From: Clusia tigrina
Lineage: Eukaryota > Arthropoda > Insecta > Diptera > Clusiidae
DNA length: 64,000 nucleotides
Reading direction: 5' to 3'
NCBI GenBank assembly: GCA_920105625.2
Contig: OV050032.1
Location: 200,418,258-200,482,257, forward strand
Made by a program: the position numbers and the translations under genes. Every line of letters starts with the position of its first letter. Position 1 is the first letter of the stretch. Below are positions 22,866 to 34,457 of this stretch, piece by piece. The notes below the pieces were generated by a model. That model saw only the letters and a program-made list of their open reading frames with translations, made no database searches and had not been told where the DNA came from.

Positions 22866-23010
22866 ATAGTAAGTAGGAACCAGACAAACAGCAGATAGAA
22901 AATAGGAACCAGACAAACAATGGATAGAAAATAGGAACCAGACAAACAGTAGATAGCAAATAGGGAGCAAACAAACAGCAGATAGAACCAAAGAAACAAT
23001 AGACAGACAA
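22866..23010 (+). repeat. 29-bp tandem array, about 5 copies
   Basis: Units near AAAATAGGAACCAGACAAAC followed by AGTAGATAG. The last unit is diverged. Confidence 0.85.
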
Positions 23011-23481
23011 ACACTTTTTGAAAGAAAAAATCTTTAGAATTATAGACAAAATGATGTTTAATATAATAAAAACATCATGAATATATAAATAAAACATATG
23101 TCTTTCGGATATCAAATATTTCTGTCATTTCTTTCTGAATAGAAAAACCAAATAAGAAGAAGATATCGAAAATAATATAATAAAGAAAATATGGAGAAAT
23201 AAATTAAATTTAGTAGATGAAATAATCTTAAAAAATATAAAACCAATCACGAATGAAATGAATAAGAGATCAAAAAATTGGGAGTATCAGAGATAAGTTG
23301 GTTGACACTTTGGATCAAGAACATGTTAATTAGAATGGAATGAACCAATGAAAGAAGAGAGAGAGGAGTACAAAAGAAACAGCAGGCAGGATATTCAAAA
23401 AAGCTAAGAATTACATAAGTCACCGTTGGAAGACAATGAAAGAGTTTGATGAAGTAAGTAAGAAGGAGAAAAGGAAGTTGT
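23011..23481. other. No gene recognised
   Basis: A-rich sequence leading into the large 21-bp array; nothing recognised. Confidence 0.4.
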
Positions 23482-26117
23482 GAAAGTGGTAATGGATTCG
23501 TTGCAAGTGGTAATGGATTCGTTGCAAGTGGTAACGGATTCGTTGGAAGTGGTAATGGATTCGTTGAAAGTGGTAATGGATTCGTTGAATGTGGTAATGA
23601 ACTCGTTGTAAGTGGTAAGTGATTCGTTCAAATAGGTAATGGATTCGTTGAAAGTGGTAATGGATTCGTTGAAAGTGGTAAAGGACTCGTTGAAAGTGGC
23701 AATGGATTCGTTGAAAGTGGTAATGGACTCGTTGAAAGTGGTAATGGATTCGTTCAAAGTGGTAATGGACTCGTTGAAAGTGGTAATGGATTCGTTGAAA
23801 GTGGTAATGGATTCGTTGAAAGTGGTAATGAATTCGTTGTAAGTGGTAAGAGATTCGTTCAAATAGGTAATGGATTCGTTGAAAGTGGTAATGGGTTCGT
23901 TGAAAGTGGTAATGGATTCGTTGAAAGTGGTAATGAATTCGAGCAAATAGTAATGAATTCGTTGAAAGTGGTAATGGATTTGTTGAAAGTGGTAATGGAT
24001 TCGTTGAAAGTGGTAATGGATTCGTTGAAAGTGGTAATGGATTCGTTGAAAGTGGTAATGGATTCGTTGAATGTGGTAATGAACTCGTTGTAAGTGGTAA
24101 GTGATTCGTTCAAATAGGTAATGGATTCGTTGAAAGTGGTAATGGATTCGTTGAAAGTGGTAATGGATTCGTTGAATGTGGTAATGAACTCGTTGTAAGT
24201 GGTAAGTGATTCGTTCAAATAGGTAATGGATTCGTTGAAAGTGGTAATGGATTCGTTGAAAGTGGTAAAGGACTCGTTGAAAGTGGTAATGGATTCGTTG
24301 CAAGTGGTAATGGATTCGTTGCAAGTGGTAATGGATTCGTTGAAAGTGGTAATGGACTCGTTGAAAGTGGTAATGGATTCGTTGAAAGTGGTAATGGATT
24401 CGTTGAAAGTGGTAATGGACTCGTTGAAAGTGGTAATGAATTCGAGCAAATGGTAATGAATTCGTTGAAAGTGGTAATGGATTTGTTGAAAGTGGTAATG
24501 GATTCGTTGCAAGTGGTAATGGATTCGTTGCAAGTGGTAATGGATTCGTTGGAAGTGGTAATGGATTCGTTGAAAGTGGTAATGGATTCGTTGAATGTGG
24601 TAATGAACTCGTTGTAAGTGGTAAGTGATTCGTTCAAATAGGTAATGGATTCGTTGAAAGTGGTAATGGATTCGTTGAAAGTGGTAATGGATTCGTTGAA
24701 TGTGGTAATGAACTCGTTGTAAGTGGTAAGTGATTCGTTCAAATAGGTAATGGATTCGTTGAAAGTGGTAATGGATTCGTTGAAAGTGGTAATGGATTCG
24801 TTGAATGTGGTAATGAACTCGTTGTAAGTGGTAAGTGATTCGTTCAAATAGGTAATGGATTCGTTGAAAGTGGTAATGGATTCGTTGAAAGTGGTAAAGG
24901 ACTCGTTGAAAGTGGTAATGGATTCGTTGAAAGTGGTAATGGATTCGTTGCAAGTGGTAATGGATTCGTTGAAAGTGGTAATGGACTCGTTGAAAGTGGT
25001 AATGGATTCGTTGAAAGTGGTAATGGATTCGTTGAAAGTGGTAATGGACTCGTTGAAAGTGGTAATGAATTCGAGCAAATGGTAATGAATTCGTTGAAAG
25101 TGGTAATGGATTTGTTGAAAGTGGTAATGGATTCGTTGCAAGTGGTAATGGATTCGTTGCAAGTGGTAATGGATTCGTTGGAAGTGGTAATGGATTCGTT
25201 GAAAGTGGTAATGGATTCGTTGAATGTGGTAATGAACTCGTTGTAAGTGGTAAGTGATTCGTTCAAATAGGTAATGGATTCGTTGAAAGTGGTAATGGAT
25301 TCGTTGAAAGTGGTAAAGGACTCGTTGAAAGTGGTAATGGATTCGTTGCAAGTGGTAATGGATTCGTTGAAAGTGGTAATGGATTCGTTGAAAGTGGTAA
25401 TGGACTCGTTGAAAGTGGTAATGGATTCGTTGAAAGTGGTAATGGATTCGTTGAAAGTGGTAATGGACTCGTTGAAAGTGGTAATGAATTCGAGCAAATG
25501 GTAATGAATTCGTTGAAAGTGGTAATGGATTTGTTGAAAGTGGTAATGGATTCGTTGAAAGTGGTAATGGATTCGTTGAAAGTGGTAATGGATTCGTTGA
25601 AAGTGGTAATGGATTCGTTGAATGTGGTAATGAACTCGTTGTAAGTGGTAAGTGATTCGTTCAAATAGGTAATGGATTCGTTGAAAGTGGTAATGGATTC
25701 GTTGAAAGTGGTAAAGGACTCGTTGAAAGTGGCAATGGATTCGTTGAAAGTGGTAATGGACTCGTTGAAAGTGGTAATGGATTCGTTGAAAGTGGTAATG
25801 GACTCGTTGAAAGTGGTAATGGATTCGTTGAATGTGGTAATGAACTCGTTGTAAGTGGTAAGTGATTCTTTCAAATAGGTAATGGATTTGTTGAAAGTGG
25901 TAATGGATTCGTTGAAAGTGGTAAAGCACTCGTTGAAAGTGGCAATGGATTCGTTGAAAGTGGTAATGGACTCGTTGAAAGTGGTAATGGATTCGTTCAA
26001 AGTGGTAATGGACTCGTTGAAAGTGGTAATGGATTCGTTGAAAGTGGTAATGGATTCGTTGAAAGTGGTAATGAATTCGTTGTAAGTGGTAAAGGACTCG
26101 TTGAAAGTGGCAATGGA
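23482..26117 (+). repeat. 21-bp satellite (about 125 units)
   Basis: Monomer GTGGTAATGGATTCGTTGAA plus A. Variants: GGACTCG, GTTGCAAG, GTTCAAATAGG and a 20-bp GAATTCGAGCAAATG form. The GATTCGTTCAAATAGG marker lies at 23621, 23852, 24103, 24208, 24627, 24732, 24837, 25256 and 25653. The spacings are multiples of 21 or one less: 105 and 419 recur, showing nested higher-order repeats. The 7-codon period leaves minus-strand frames of 298-444 residues (ITTFNES repeats) and plus-strand MDSLKVV repeats; these are artefacts. Confidence 0.97.
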
Positions 26118-27332
26118 TTCGTATATCAATGACAATGTTTCTGACTGCATGGTCAACAATAAATTTAAAAAAAAACAAACAACTAAATTGGTGATTAAAT
26201 AAACAACATAATAAAATATTTAAAAAAAGATACCAAAGCCAAATGAGGTTTTGTTTATGAAAGCACTATAGAGAATATCTGTAGTGCTTTTTGAAAACCT
26301 AAGGATATAATCATGATCATCATTGTCTCGACGGAACTAGTGGAACCTTGACCTCCCACAATCTTTGCTTCCAGGCGCCGCAATCGTCTTCAAAGCGTCT
26401 TGCAGTTCTTGAAACCGATGTAGTTTGCGTCGTCGTCTACGGTTATAGGATTATAAGGATATAATAAAGTATGGCAAATGCGACTGTCCTCAGTTTAGCA
26501 AAGGTTCTGTTTAGGGCTCATCAAAAAAGTAGGTTCAATTAATTGAACAGGTTCATTTTCCAAATATTACAAAAGTGATACAGCAAAAATCGTTGAAAGT
26601 GTCTCGGCAGTTGCGAATAAGAATCGCTTGACTAGATGATGAATTATATAACAGTACCCGATCTTCCAGAAGTCGTAGTAATTTTCATTTAAACAACGAG
26701 ACAGCAAACTACTAATTCAGCAATAAAGTTCGTGTACACAAAAGTAAAGCGTAGTGCGTTAATTAAGAGTGAGGGGAATAAGAAAGAAACAAACACACAA
26801 ACAAAATATTGATTCTACGCGGTACTCACGCTAATCGACGAAATTTCTACTAGGTTAAAAGTACAAGATAAGCCACGAAAAGGGAGGGGAGATTATAATA
26901 AATAAGCACAGAATAATGGACTCTCTAATTTGTTTGTAAACATCCGCAAGTATGACTGCATGAATGAAGCCCGTGGTACACACTTGCAAATGTGCGGATG
27001 TAGGGAGGGATGTGAATGTTTCTGTGGATGCATGTGTATGTATATATATGTGAGTGGATGTGTATATGCTTGTGTATGGATGTGTGTGTATATGTGTATT
27101 TGTGTGAACTGCCGGAAATAAATAAGACATGTAATGTGCTCGCCGAGTATACGGTGCCATTAAAATTCAACAACAAAAAATTAAAATAATTTTCCATACA
27201 CTTAATTGATTGTTTACATGATTGGAGAAAAGAAGGTTCAGGGAAATAATGTCCGAAAAAAATGTATATAAAAGTAGTGTAAAATAATTGGTAATAATGA
27301 TCGAATGTCTCAAGAACCCATAAGGAAACGAA
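26118..27332. other. No gene; shared motif and TG-rich stretch
   Basis: No coding region supported. 26310-26363 shares a TTGACCTCCCACAA-containing block with 19745-19800. A TG-rich interrupted microsatellite lies at about 27010-27110 and underlies the Cys/Val- and His/Thr-rich frames. Confidence 0.5.
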
Positions 27333-29697
27333 GAACAACACTTTGAGGACAATACTTTGAGGACAACACTTTGAGGACTACAGTTTGAGGGCAATACTAT
27401 GAGGAGAACATTTTAAGGGCAATAATAAGAGGACAATACTTTGAGGAGAACATTTTAAGGGCAACACTTTGAGGACAACACTTTGAGGACAACACTTTGA
27501 GGGCAGCACTTTCAGGACAACACTTTGAGAACAACACTTTGAGAACAACACTTTGAGGGCAATAATATGAGGACAATACTTTGAGGAGAACATTTTAAGG
27601 GCAACACTTTGAGGACAACACTTTGAGGACAACACTTTGAGGGCAGCACTTTCAGGACAACACTTTGAGAACAACACTTTGAGGACAATACTTTGAGGAG
27701 AACATTTTAAGGGCAACACTTTCAGGACAACACTTTGAGAACAACACTTTGAGAACAACACTTTGAGGGCAATAATATGAGGACAATACTTTGAGGAGAA
27801 CATTTTAAGGGCAACACTTTGAGGACAACACTTTGAGGACAACGCTTTGAGGGCAATATTATGAGGACAACACTTTGAGAACAACACTTTGAGGACAATA
27901 CTTTGAGGACAACACTTTGAGGACTACAGTTTGAGGGCAATGCTTTGAAGACAACACTTTGAGGACAACGCTTTGAGGGCAATACTATGAGGACAGCACT
28001 TTGAGAACAACACTTTGAGGGCAATACTATGAGGACAACACTTTGAGGGCGACACTTTGAGGGCGACACTTTGAGAACAACACTTTGAGGCAATACTTTG
28101 AGGGCGACACTTTGAGAACAACACTTTGAAGACAATACTTTGAGGACAACGCTTTGAAGACAACGCTTTGAGGACAACACTTTGAGAACAACACTTTGAG
28201 GGCAGCACTTTGAGGACAATACTACGAGGACGACGCTTTGAGAACAACGCTTGGAGGACAACACTTTGGGAACAACACTTTGAGGACAACGCTTTCAAGG
28301 CAACACTTTGAGGACAACTCTTTGAGGACAACACTATGAGGGCAGCACTTTGAGAACAACGCATGGAGGACACACTTTGAGAACAACACTTTGAGGACAG
28401 CACTTTGAGGGCAGCACTTTGAGGACAACGCTTTGAGGGCAATACTATGAGGACAGCACTTTGAGAACAACACTTTGAGGGCAATACTATGAGGACAACA
28501 CTTTGTGGGCGACACTTTGAGGGCGACACTTTGAGAACAACACTTTGAAGACAATACTTTGAGGACAACGCTTTGAAGACAACGCTTTGAGGACAACACT
28601 TTGAGAACAACACTTTGAGGGCAGCACTTTGAGGACAATACTACGAGGACAACGCTTTGAGAACAACACTTTGAGGACAACACTTTGAGAACAACACTTT
28701 GAGGACAGCACTTTGAGGGCAGCACTTTGAGAACAACGCATGGAGGACACACTTTGAGAACAACACTTTGAGGACAACGCTTTGAGGGCAATACTATGAG
28801 GACAGCACTTTGAGAACAACACTTTGAGGGCAATACTATGAGGACAACACTTTGAGGGCGACACTTTGAGGGCGACACTTTGAGAACAACACTTTGAGGC
28901 AATACTTTGAGGGCTACACTTTGAGAACAACACTTTGAAGACAATACTTTGAGGACAACGCTTTGAAGACAACGCTTTGAGGACAACACTTTGAGAACAA
29001 CACTTTGAGGGCAGCACTTTGAGGACAATACTACGAGTACAACACTTTGAGAACAACACTTTGAGGGCAATACTATGAGGACAACACTTTGAGGACAATA
29101 CTATGAGGACAACACTTTGAAGGCAACACTTTGAGGACAACTCTTTGAGGACAACACTATGAGGGCAGCACTTTGAGAACAACGCATGGAGGACACACTT
29201 TGAGAACAACACTTTGAGGACAACGCTTTGAGGGCAATACTATGAGGACAGCACTTTGAGAACAACACTTTGAGGGCAATACTATGAGGACAACACTTTG
29301 AGGGCGACACTTTGAGGGCGACACTTTGAGAACAACACTTTGAAGACAATACTTTGAGGACAACGCTTTGAAGACAACGCTTTGAGGACAACACTTTGAG
29401 AACAACACTTTGAGGGCAGCACTTTGAGGACAATACTACGAGTACAACACTTTGAGAACAACACTTTGAGGGCAATACTATGAGGACAACACTTTGAGGA
29501 CAATACTATGAGGACAACACTTTGAAGGCAACACTTTGAGGACAACTCTTTGAGGACAACACTATGAGGGCAGCACTTTGAGAACAACGCTTGGAGGACA
29601 CACTTTGAGAACAACACTTTGAGATCAACTCTTTGAGGGTAACAATTTGAGGACAACACTTTGAGAACAACACTTTGAAGACAGCACTTTGAAGACA
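27333..29697 (+). repeat. 14-bp satellite (about 168 units)
   Basis: Monomer GAGGACAACACTTT with GAGAACAACACTTT, GAGGGCAATACTAT, GAGGGCGACACTTT and GAAGACAATACTTT variants, arranged in repeated multi-unit blocks. The rare GAACAACGCATGGAGGACAC block recurs at 28348, 28734 and 29170 (spacings near 386 and 436). Minus-strand frames of 83-282 residues with 14-residue periods (SKCCPQSVVLKVLS) are read-through; 14 bp cycles all frames, as 42 nt equals 14 codons. Confidence 0.97.
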
Positions 29698-29837
29698 AAT
29701 GAGGAGCAGACAAATTAAACATTTGAATAGGAAAACAAATAAAATATTTCACAAATAAAAAAGCTTAAAAAACAAAGGCCATAAAAGACCACATCAGATC
29801 GACCGAGATATAATGTGCCATTGGAATATATAGTGTC
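29698..29837. other. No gene recognised
   Basis: Short flank between the 14-bp satellite and a hairpin; nothing seen. Confidence 0.4.
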
Positions 29838-29886
29838 GCTAGTTTAGAACCACAGATTGCACCTCTAGCTGTGATTCTAAACTAGC
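29838..29886. other. 18-bp stem inverted repeat (hairpin)
   Basis: GCTAGTTTAGAACCACAG and CTGTGATTCTAAACTAGC pair at 17 of 18 positions around a 13-base loop. It may be a tiny MITE remnant or a structured RNA stem. The stem is shorter than a typical animal pre-miRNA. Confidence 0.8.
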
Positions 29887-30190
29887 AACAGGATATAGGT
29901 TTAATGAAAACAAATGAGTGGAATGAACACAAATGAGTTTCATAGAGCGAACCTAGAACTAGCGGGGGAGCGTCAGAGCCGGAATAGTTACTAACAACGT
30001 AATGGAACAGATGGAAGTTTCCACCAGCTGCCACAATTCACCGATTCGATACATAGAAAGGATTTCTAGAATAGAACAGCCAGCCATGACGGTTGGGGGA
30101 GATTACATATGAGTACCTTAGCACGCGAAGGGGATAAATTGTTCCAATTAACAAAAGTAACCACTGCTGAATTGAGTATCGCCAGGTTAC
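29887..30190. other. No gene recognised
   Basis: No coding region or repeat that I can support. Confidence 0.4.
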
Positions 30191-30294
30191 AGGAGGTTTT
30201 GTGTTTTCAACCCTGTGTTATTTGGACTATTTCGGGCAGGCAAGGAGGTTTTGTGTTTTCAACCCTGTGCTATTTGGACTATTTTGGGCAGGCA
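30191..30294 (+). repeat. 52-bp direct duplication
   Basis: AGGAGGTTTTGTGTTTTCAA then CCCTGTG.TATTTGGACTAT and GGGCAGGCA, starting at 30191 and 30243, with two mismatches. Confidence 0.92.
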
Positions 30295-31397
30295 ACAGTT
30301 GCGTTTACCACCAGCGGTTCCTAGGCAACCAAAAAATTGTTGACCAATTCCTGTGACACGCGGGGGTGAGTACACAAGGAACAAAGCTAATGAATATGAG
30401 TACAAATTGTGAGGGTTTGTTCATAATAGTTGCATACATATACGGAGCGATATGGACAATGGGTTAGTTAAGAGTAGGAAATTGTCTCTGTATTTATACG
30501 TGCTGCTTTAAAATGCAATTGCCACCAAACAGAAAGAAGGATGTCCTCATATCATTTCGTAAATCCATGATTGCCCACACAATGCAGTCATCTTGCTTTC
30601 TGAACCCTTCATTTTGATTGAAACCAGTTGAAATCGGGGCATTAAAGGGAACAGCAAATTTAGAATAAGTGTACAGAATACTCATATGTATATCCCCAAC
30701 AAGTAACTCTCAGTTGGTACATTGAGGGCCCAGTTGTCCTCCCCCCGAGCTACCAGTATGTAGGAGCAACATTCTGTACCCTGATGTAAACTCTCTGTGT
30801 ATGTCAGTGGTACTCAGGTGTTTTGGAGAATATATCTTAGATATGAGCCAGATCCCTCATCTTGATTCCTCCAAATTATATGAATTCCTGTCGGAAATTA
30901 GCCTGACAGAAGAGACTATCCTCATCTTTCAAATAAATAGGGGCATCACAATAGATCATTCAGGTGGCAGTGCATAACACCCTTAAATATATCTATCTAT
31001 CTATGTCAGTGGTATATGAGAAAATCCTGTGAATACTATAAAACCTGTGGACATGGCGCACCTACGTCATTTAAACTGATACACTTTTAATAACAGTCGA
31101 TATATATATATATACATATACTACATATACGAGTATATACATATCCACGCTTGTGAAAAGGGGAATGGCTCGGTATAGCCGCATTGTTAGGATACAGAAG
31201 ACACTTTGCTTATGTTCGCCATTTACAATGGCTCTCTTCAGGCACCTGTGAGTGGAGTTTCCAGCACAGAACTCTTCCTCTGCCAATCTGAAAGATCTGA
31301 CATATTAAAAGCTCCTGTGGAGTACAGGAAACTTATTTACCACAGAGGAGTGGGTTGATTTTGCATTCAATCATTCTTCAAGAATATGGTAAAGTAT
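30295..31397. other. No firm gene; possible LINE tail near 30860-30980
   Basis: A 40-codon frame (about 30857-30979, HLDSSKLYEFLSEISLTEET) ending in a stop and followed by a short (ATCT)n run at 30987-31004 resembles the far C-terminus of the LINEs in this window, but no zinc knuckle is readable before it. Confidence is low. A TATATA stretch lies at 31098-31140. Confidence 0.3.
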
Positions 31398-31450
31398 TGC
31401 TCACACACACACACATACACACACACATATACACACATATACACACACAT
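31398..31450 (+). repeat. CA microsatellite
   Basis: (CA)n interrupted by TATACA words. Confidence 0.9.
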
Positions 31451-31894
31451 ATACAGAGCATAGCACACACACTATCTCATTTATATGCGAAATTTGTGTG
31501 TGCACCTGGGCCGCTGCAATTTTCTGTCAGTTTTCCCGTTGCGTCTCAGTTGCGATTCAATGAAAAGATCTCAAAAAACACACATTTCCACCAACAACAA
31601 ATACAAAATCTTATTCAATTTTTATGAATTTTCCTTTGTGATAATTCGCTCATTTGCCTAATTTTGATTTTCACAAGTTTTCGCTGCTCTCATTTCATGA
31701 ACTTCAGACTCAAAGCTGCCCGCTCATCGGCGTGACAGACGCACAAAACAGAATTATATCACAATATCTTTTTTCTCACCAAGAAACATACTTTTTATTG
31801 CACTTTTTAGAACTTAATTTTCCCATATTTGTAAATTTTTTTTTTGTATTATTTTTTATCTTTTTCCCAGTCATTTGTTTTGTTGTTGTCGTAT

Positions 31895-32420
31895 TGAAAA
31901 ATGCACACTAACCGGAGCGTTGTTGTCGTTTTGTCGCAATTTAAGCACAATTTGAAACCGCCCGCCGACAACTTTTGCAAGCAGAGTTGCCAACGGATTG
32001 GCACTGCAATATTTCCACAACTGCAGCAACAACAACAAATTGCATATTGGCAGCGGTGGACATGGTGCTGCGGTGCCCAAGATAACTCAAAGAAAAACAC
32101 AACAAAAAAAACAAAAAAAAAAAGAAGAAACTGCAACGACGACGACGACGACGACGAAAAACGCGCGAGTGACTGAACGACGACGGAAACTGTGTGCGGA
32201 GCGGCGTCCGCGAACTGCTTTCGCGGCAAGAGTTGAAAACAATCTGAAGCGAAGAAAATGCGAGGCAGAGTCACGAAGCGCCGCGCACTGCTGCAAAACG
32301 GCCACGAAAGTGCGGCGAACTGGTACGAAAACGATCGTTCGTCGCTGGTGCGGCGTCGTTGGTGGAAATGAATGAACAGAGTGCTACGATGGGGTGCTCT
32401 GTGGGCGCAGGGTGGGGCAG
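31895..32420 (-). promoter_or_regulatory. GC-rich, CpG-containing island, promoter-like (uncertain)
   Basis: Base composition changes sharply here: many CG dinucleotides (GACGACGACGACGACG, GGCGTCCGCG, CGCCGCGC) inside AT-rich sequence. Fly promoters and 5' exons often look like this, and on the minus strand CGTTCAGTCACTCG resembles a TCAGT initiator. No TATA box, convincing start codon or splice donor fixes a transcript. The 204-residue minus-strand frame is low-complexity (Ser, Phe, Cys runs) and not convincing as a protein. Confidence 0.3.
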
Positions 32421-32639
32421 GGTGGCCGGTGGGAAGTGTACGGGTGAGTGTGTACTCGTGCAATTAAAGAGGCAACCAAAGCGCACGAAAAATACACGAC
32501 AAGAAAGTAGCCAACAATTGATGCAGTTCGTATGAGCGGATTTAGTACAATTTTGGGGCAAACAGCAAACACGCTTTTGGTGGACGCGAAGTACATACTT
32601 TCAGTAAAACAAGCTCTTTGCGAAAAAAGTTATAAATTT

Positions 32640-32880
32640 TAACAATTTTCTTACAAAATTTAGATTTAGTACTTATTTTAGTACTGCAGTACAGGGCAGA
32701 GATACGTTCTGAACACTTAGAAATGTCATTCAATCCACAAAAAAGCGCATTTTAGTACGACAGTTAAGATACGTACTCGTATTTAGACGGGTTCATTGAA
32801 CTTTAGTACTAATTGAGTTAGTACCAAATTTACTTAGTACCTAATTTAATAACGAAATTATCTCAAATAGTGTACTAAAA
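32640..32880. repeat. Scattered TTTAGTAC words
   Basis: TTTAGTAC or TTAGTAC occurs about eight times in 240 bases in both orientations without a regular period. This is the core of the three satellite arrays at 3697-4738, 34447-36795 and 38810-40893. Confidence 0.6.
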
Positions 32881-32904
32881 ATTTTATTCATCAAATTTAA
32901 TTAC

Positions 32905-33180
32905 AACACTTGTAGCTGTGGGGCTTTAGAGCAGCAGGAGACTGTGACTGAACGCCTCTTTTGTAGGTTCCCGGCTCTAGTCAGAAGCGGGTTCTTCAGG
33001 CAAATACCCTTTCAGCTCCCTTACGGAAGTGTCCGGCACGAATATCAAACAAATCCTGAGCTTTATTAGAGCTACGAAATGGTTTCACGAGTAAAGTAGA
33101 GATGCAGTGTTACGCGGTGGAGCCACAGGGGTCTGAGTGAGTTGGTCTGTAGACAGACTGCCACGAAAACCTAACCTAGA
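32905..33180 (+). mobile_element. LINE C-terminal remnant
   Basis: CGALEQQETVTERLFCRFPA (zinc knuckle with its His replaced by Arg) at about 32925-32985, then LSFIRATKWFHE and a stop around 33055-33090. The tail contains CTGTAGACAGACTGCCACG and ends AAACCTAACCTAG, typical of insect LINE 3' ends. A second CCACGAAAACCTCACCTAAC at 33313-33332 repeats the tail end. Confidence 0.7.
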
Positions 33181-33242
33181 TATCGATATAGAGACCAATC
33201 ACGGTTGGAAAGAGGGAGTATTTATGTTTTATTTCAACCGGT

Positions 33243-33311
33243 ATTCGGATTGTGCAAATATATAACTTCTGAAACGAAGTCAGAATCTTGAAACCTTTTC
33301 ACAATCCGAAT
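33243..33311. other. 12-bp inverted repeat
   Basis: ATTCGGATTGTG at 33243-33254 and CACAATCCGAAT at 33300-33311 are perfect complements around a 45-base loop, just downstream of a LINE tail. Confidence 0.75.
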
Positions 33312-33884
33312 GTCCACGAAAACCTCACCTAACCTTGCCGACATTCGACATAATTTTTAATTGCTCGGCTCGCTTATCAACCAACATTAATGAAACACAT
33401 TGTGTGAGAATATTCAGTCATTAACTCCTACAAGCCACGAGTATATAAAAATTGATTGCCTTCTGCGAGCCAATTCCTCAATAGAACAACTCGATAGTTA
33501 CAAAGTTTTCAGTGCACCGAGTGTTTCATGTATTGACTTACTGGGAAATTATTATAATATTAATTTCTTAGGAGCACACTTTCAGATTTCCAGTTGAGAA
33601 ATGACGAGAAAAGGCGTACACTATATTTGGAGTACATTTAGTACTTCCCTATGCATTCCTTGTAACTTGTTCTCTAAAGATTTAACAAAAAGACTCCACA
33701 CACGCTGCGATTTTGGCACTAAATATCAAAATTTACACATTAGTTGTGTAGAGAGGAGTTTGTTTTAGAACTGCAATCGCAAGAAATTACATAGTAGAAT
33801 AGAAAGAATAGTGCTAAAAATCGTATATTAGTAACTAACTAACTAACTAAAGTAACTAAAGTATTGCGATTAACTATTGAGAGC
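33312..33884. other. No gene recognised
   Basis: Contains a short (CTAA)n run at 33835-33850. Nothing else was seen. Confidence 0.4.
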
Positions 33885-34457
33885 AACTGCAAGGCTGATC
33901 AACTTGCGAGAGACGGCACGTGTAGGCGAAATGTCGGTAGACACATGGGTATTCCTCTAGCACCTTAGAAGCTTCTCATAAGGCAGACACTGATTAACTC
34001 TGCCAATCACAGGTGGATCTGTGCCAATACCTGCGAAATCACCAGGCAAGCATGGCCGAGGCTAAATCTGCGTCTATACAAGAATATCATTAGACTCAAT
34101 AGAGTACAAATAAGGACTGTAATAGGAGCCCTCACGGGACATTGTCCAATATTATATAAAATAATCATGCCAGAAGAATGGCATGATTCCTGTCGCAACA
34201 AGAATACCATTAAACTCAATAGACTAGAAATAGGACTATAATAGGAGTCCTCACAGGACATTGTCTAATAGAAAATAATGCCAGAAAAATGGCACATGAT
34301 TTCTGTTGCAGCTGCAGGTACGAGGAGCAACCGGAAATGCTCCAGCATCTCTTCTGTACATGTCCAGCTTTTGCTAGAAAGAGGCATCGTTTACTAGGAT
34401 CCCAGTTCATAACAAGTATAGATAATCTATACCAGGTGTTTTTTGTGTTTAGTACAT
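33885..34457 (+). mobile_element. LINE ORF2 3' remnant (RNase H end, zinc knuckle)
   Basis: A single frame, broken by one TAG, runs NCKADQLARDGTCRR (RNase H C-terminus), NSANHRWICANTCEITRQAW, LNRVQIRTVIGALTGHCPIL. After a 120-bp duplication it gives CCSCRYEEQPEMLQHLFCTC, PAFARKRHRLLGSQFI and a stop near 34455. Knuckle Cys and His are present. The stop codon falls within the first words of a TTTAGTAC satellite, so satellite and LINE end are directly joined. Confidence 0.85.
34080..34312 (+). repeat. 120-bp direct duplication inside LINE remnant
   Basis: AAGAATATCATTAGACTCAA at 34080 and AAGAATACCATTAAACTCAA at 34200. Both continue into the GG(A/G)CATTGTC..ATAATGCCAGAA region that codes for the LTGHCP motif. 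Small deletions separate the copies. Confidence 0.88.

Noticed and set aside
24844..26178. 444-residue minus-strand open frame with ITTFNES repeats
   Set aside because: It is read-through of a 21-bp satellite whose period is a multiple of three; several overlapping frames of similar type exist and none has non-repeat domains.
23482..29697. CRISPR array
   Set aside because: The repeats are contiguous with no unique spacers and the DNA is eukaryotic.
31849..32463. 204-residue minus-strand protein
   Set aside because: Low-complexity Ser, Phe and Cys runs come from CGA/CAA/AAA repeats. No domain, and the overlapping plus-strand frames are equally open.
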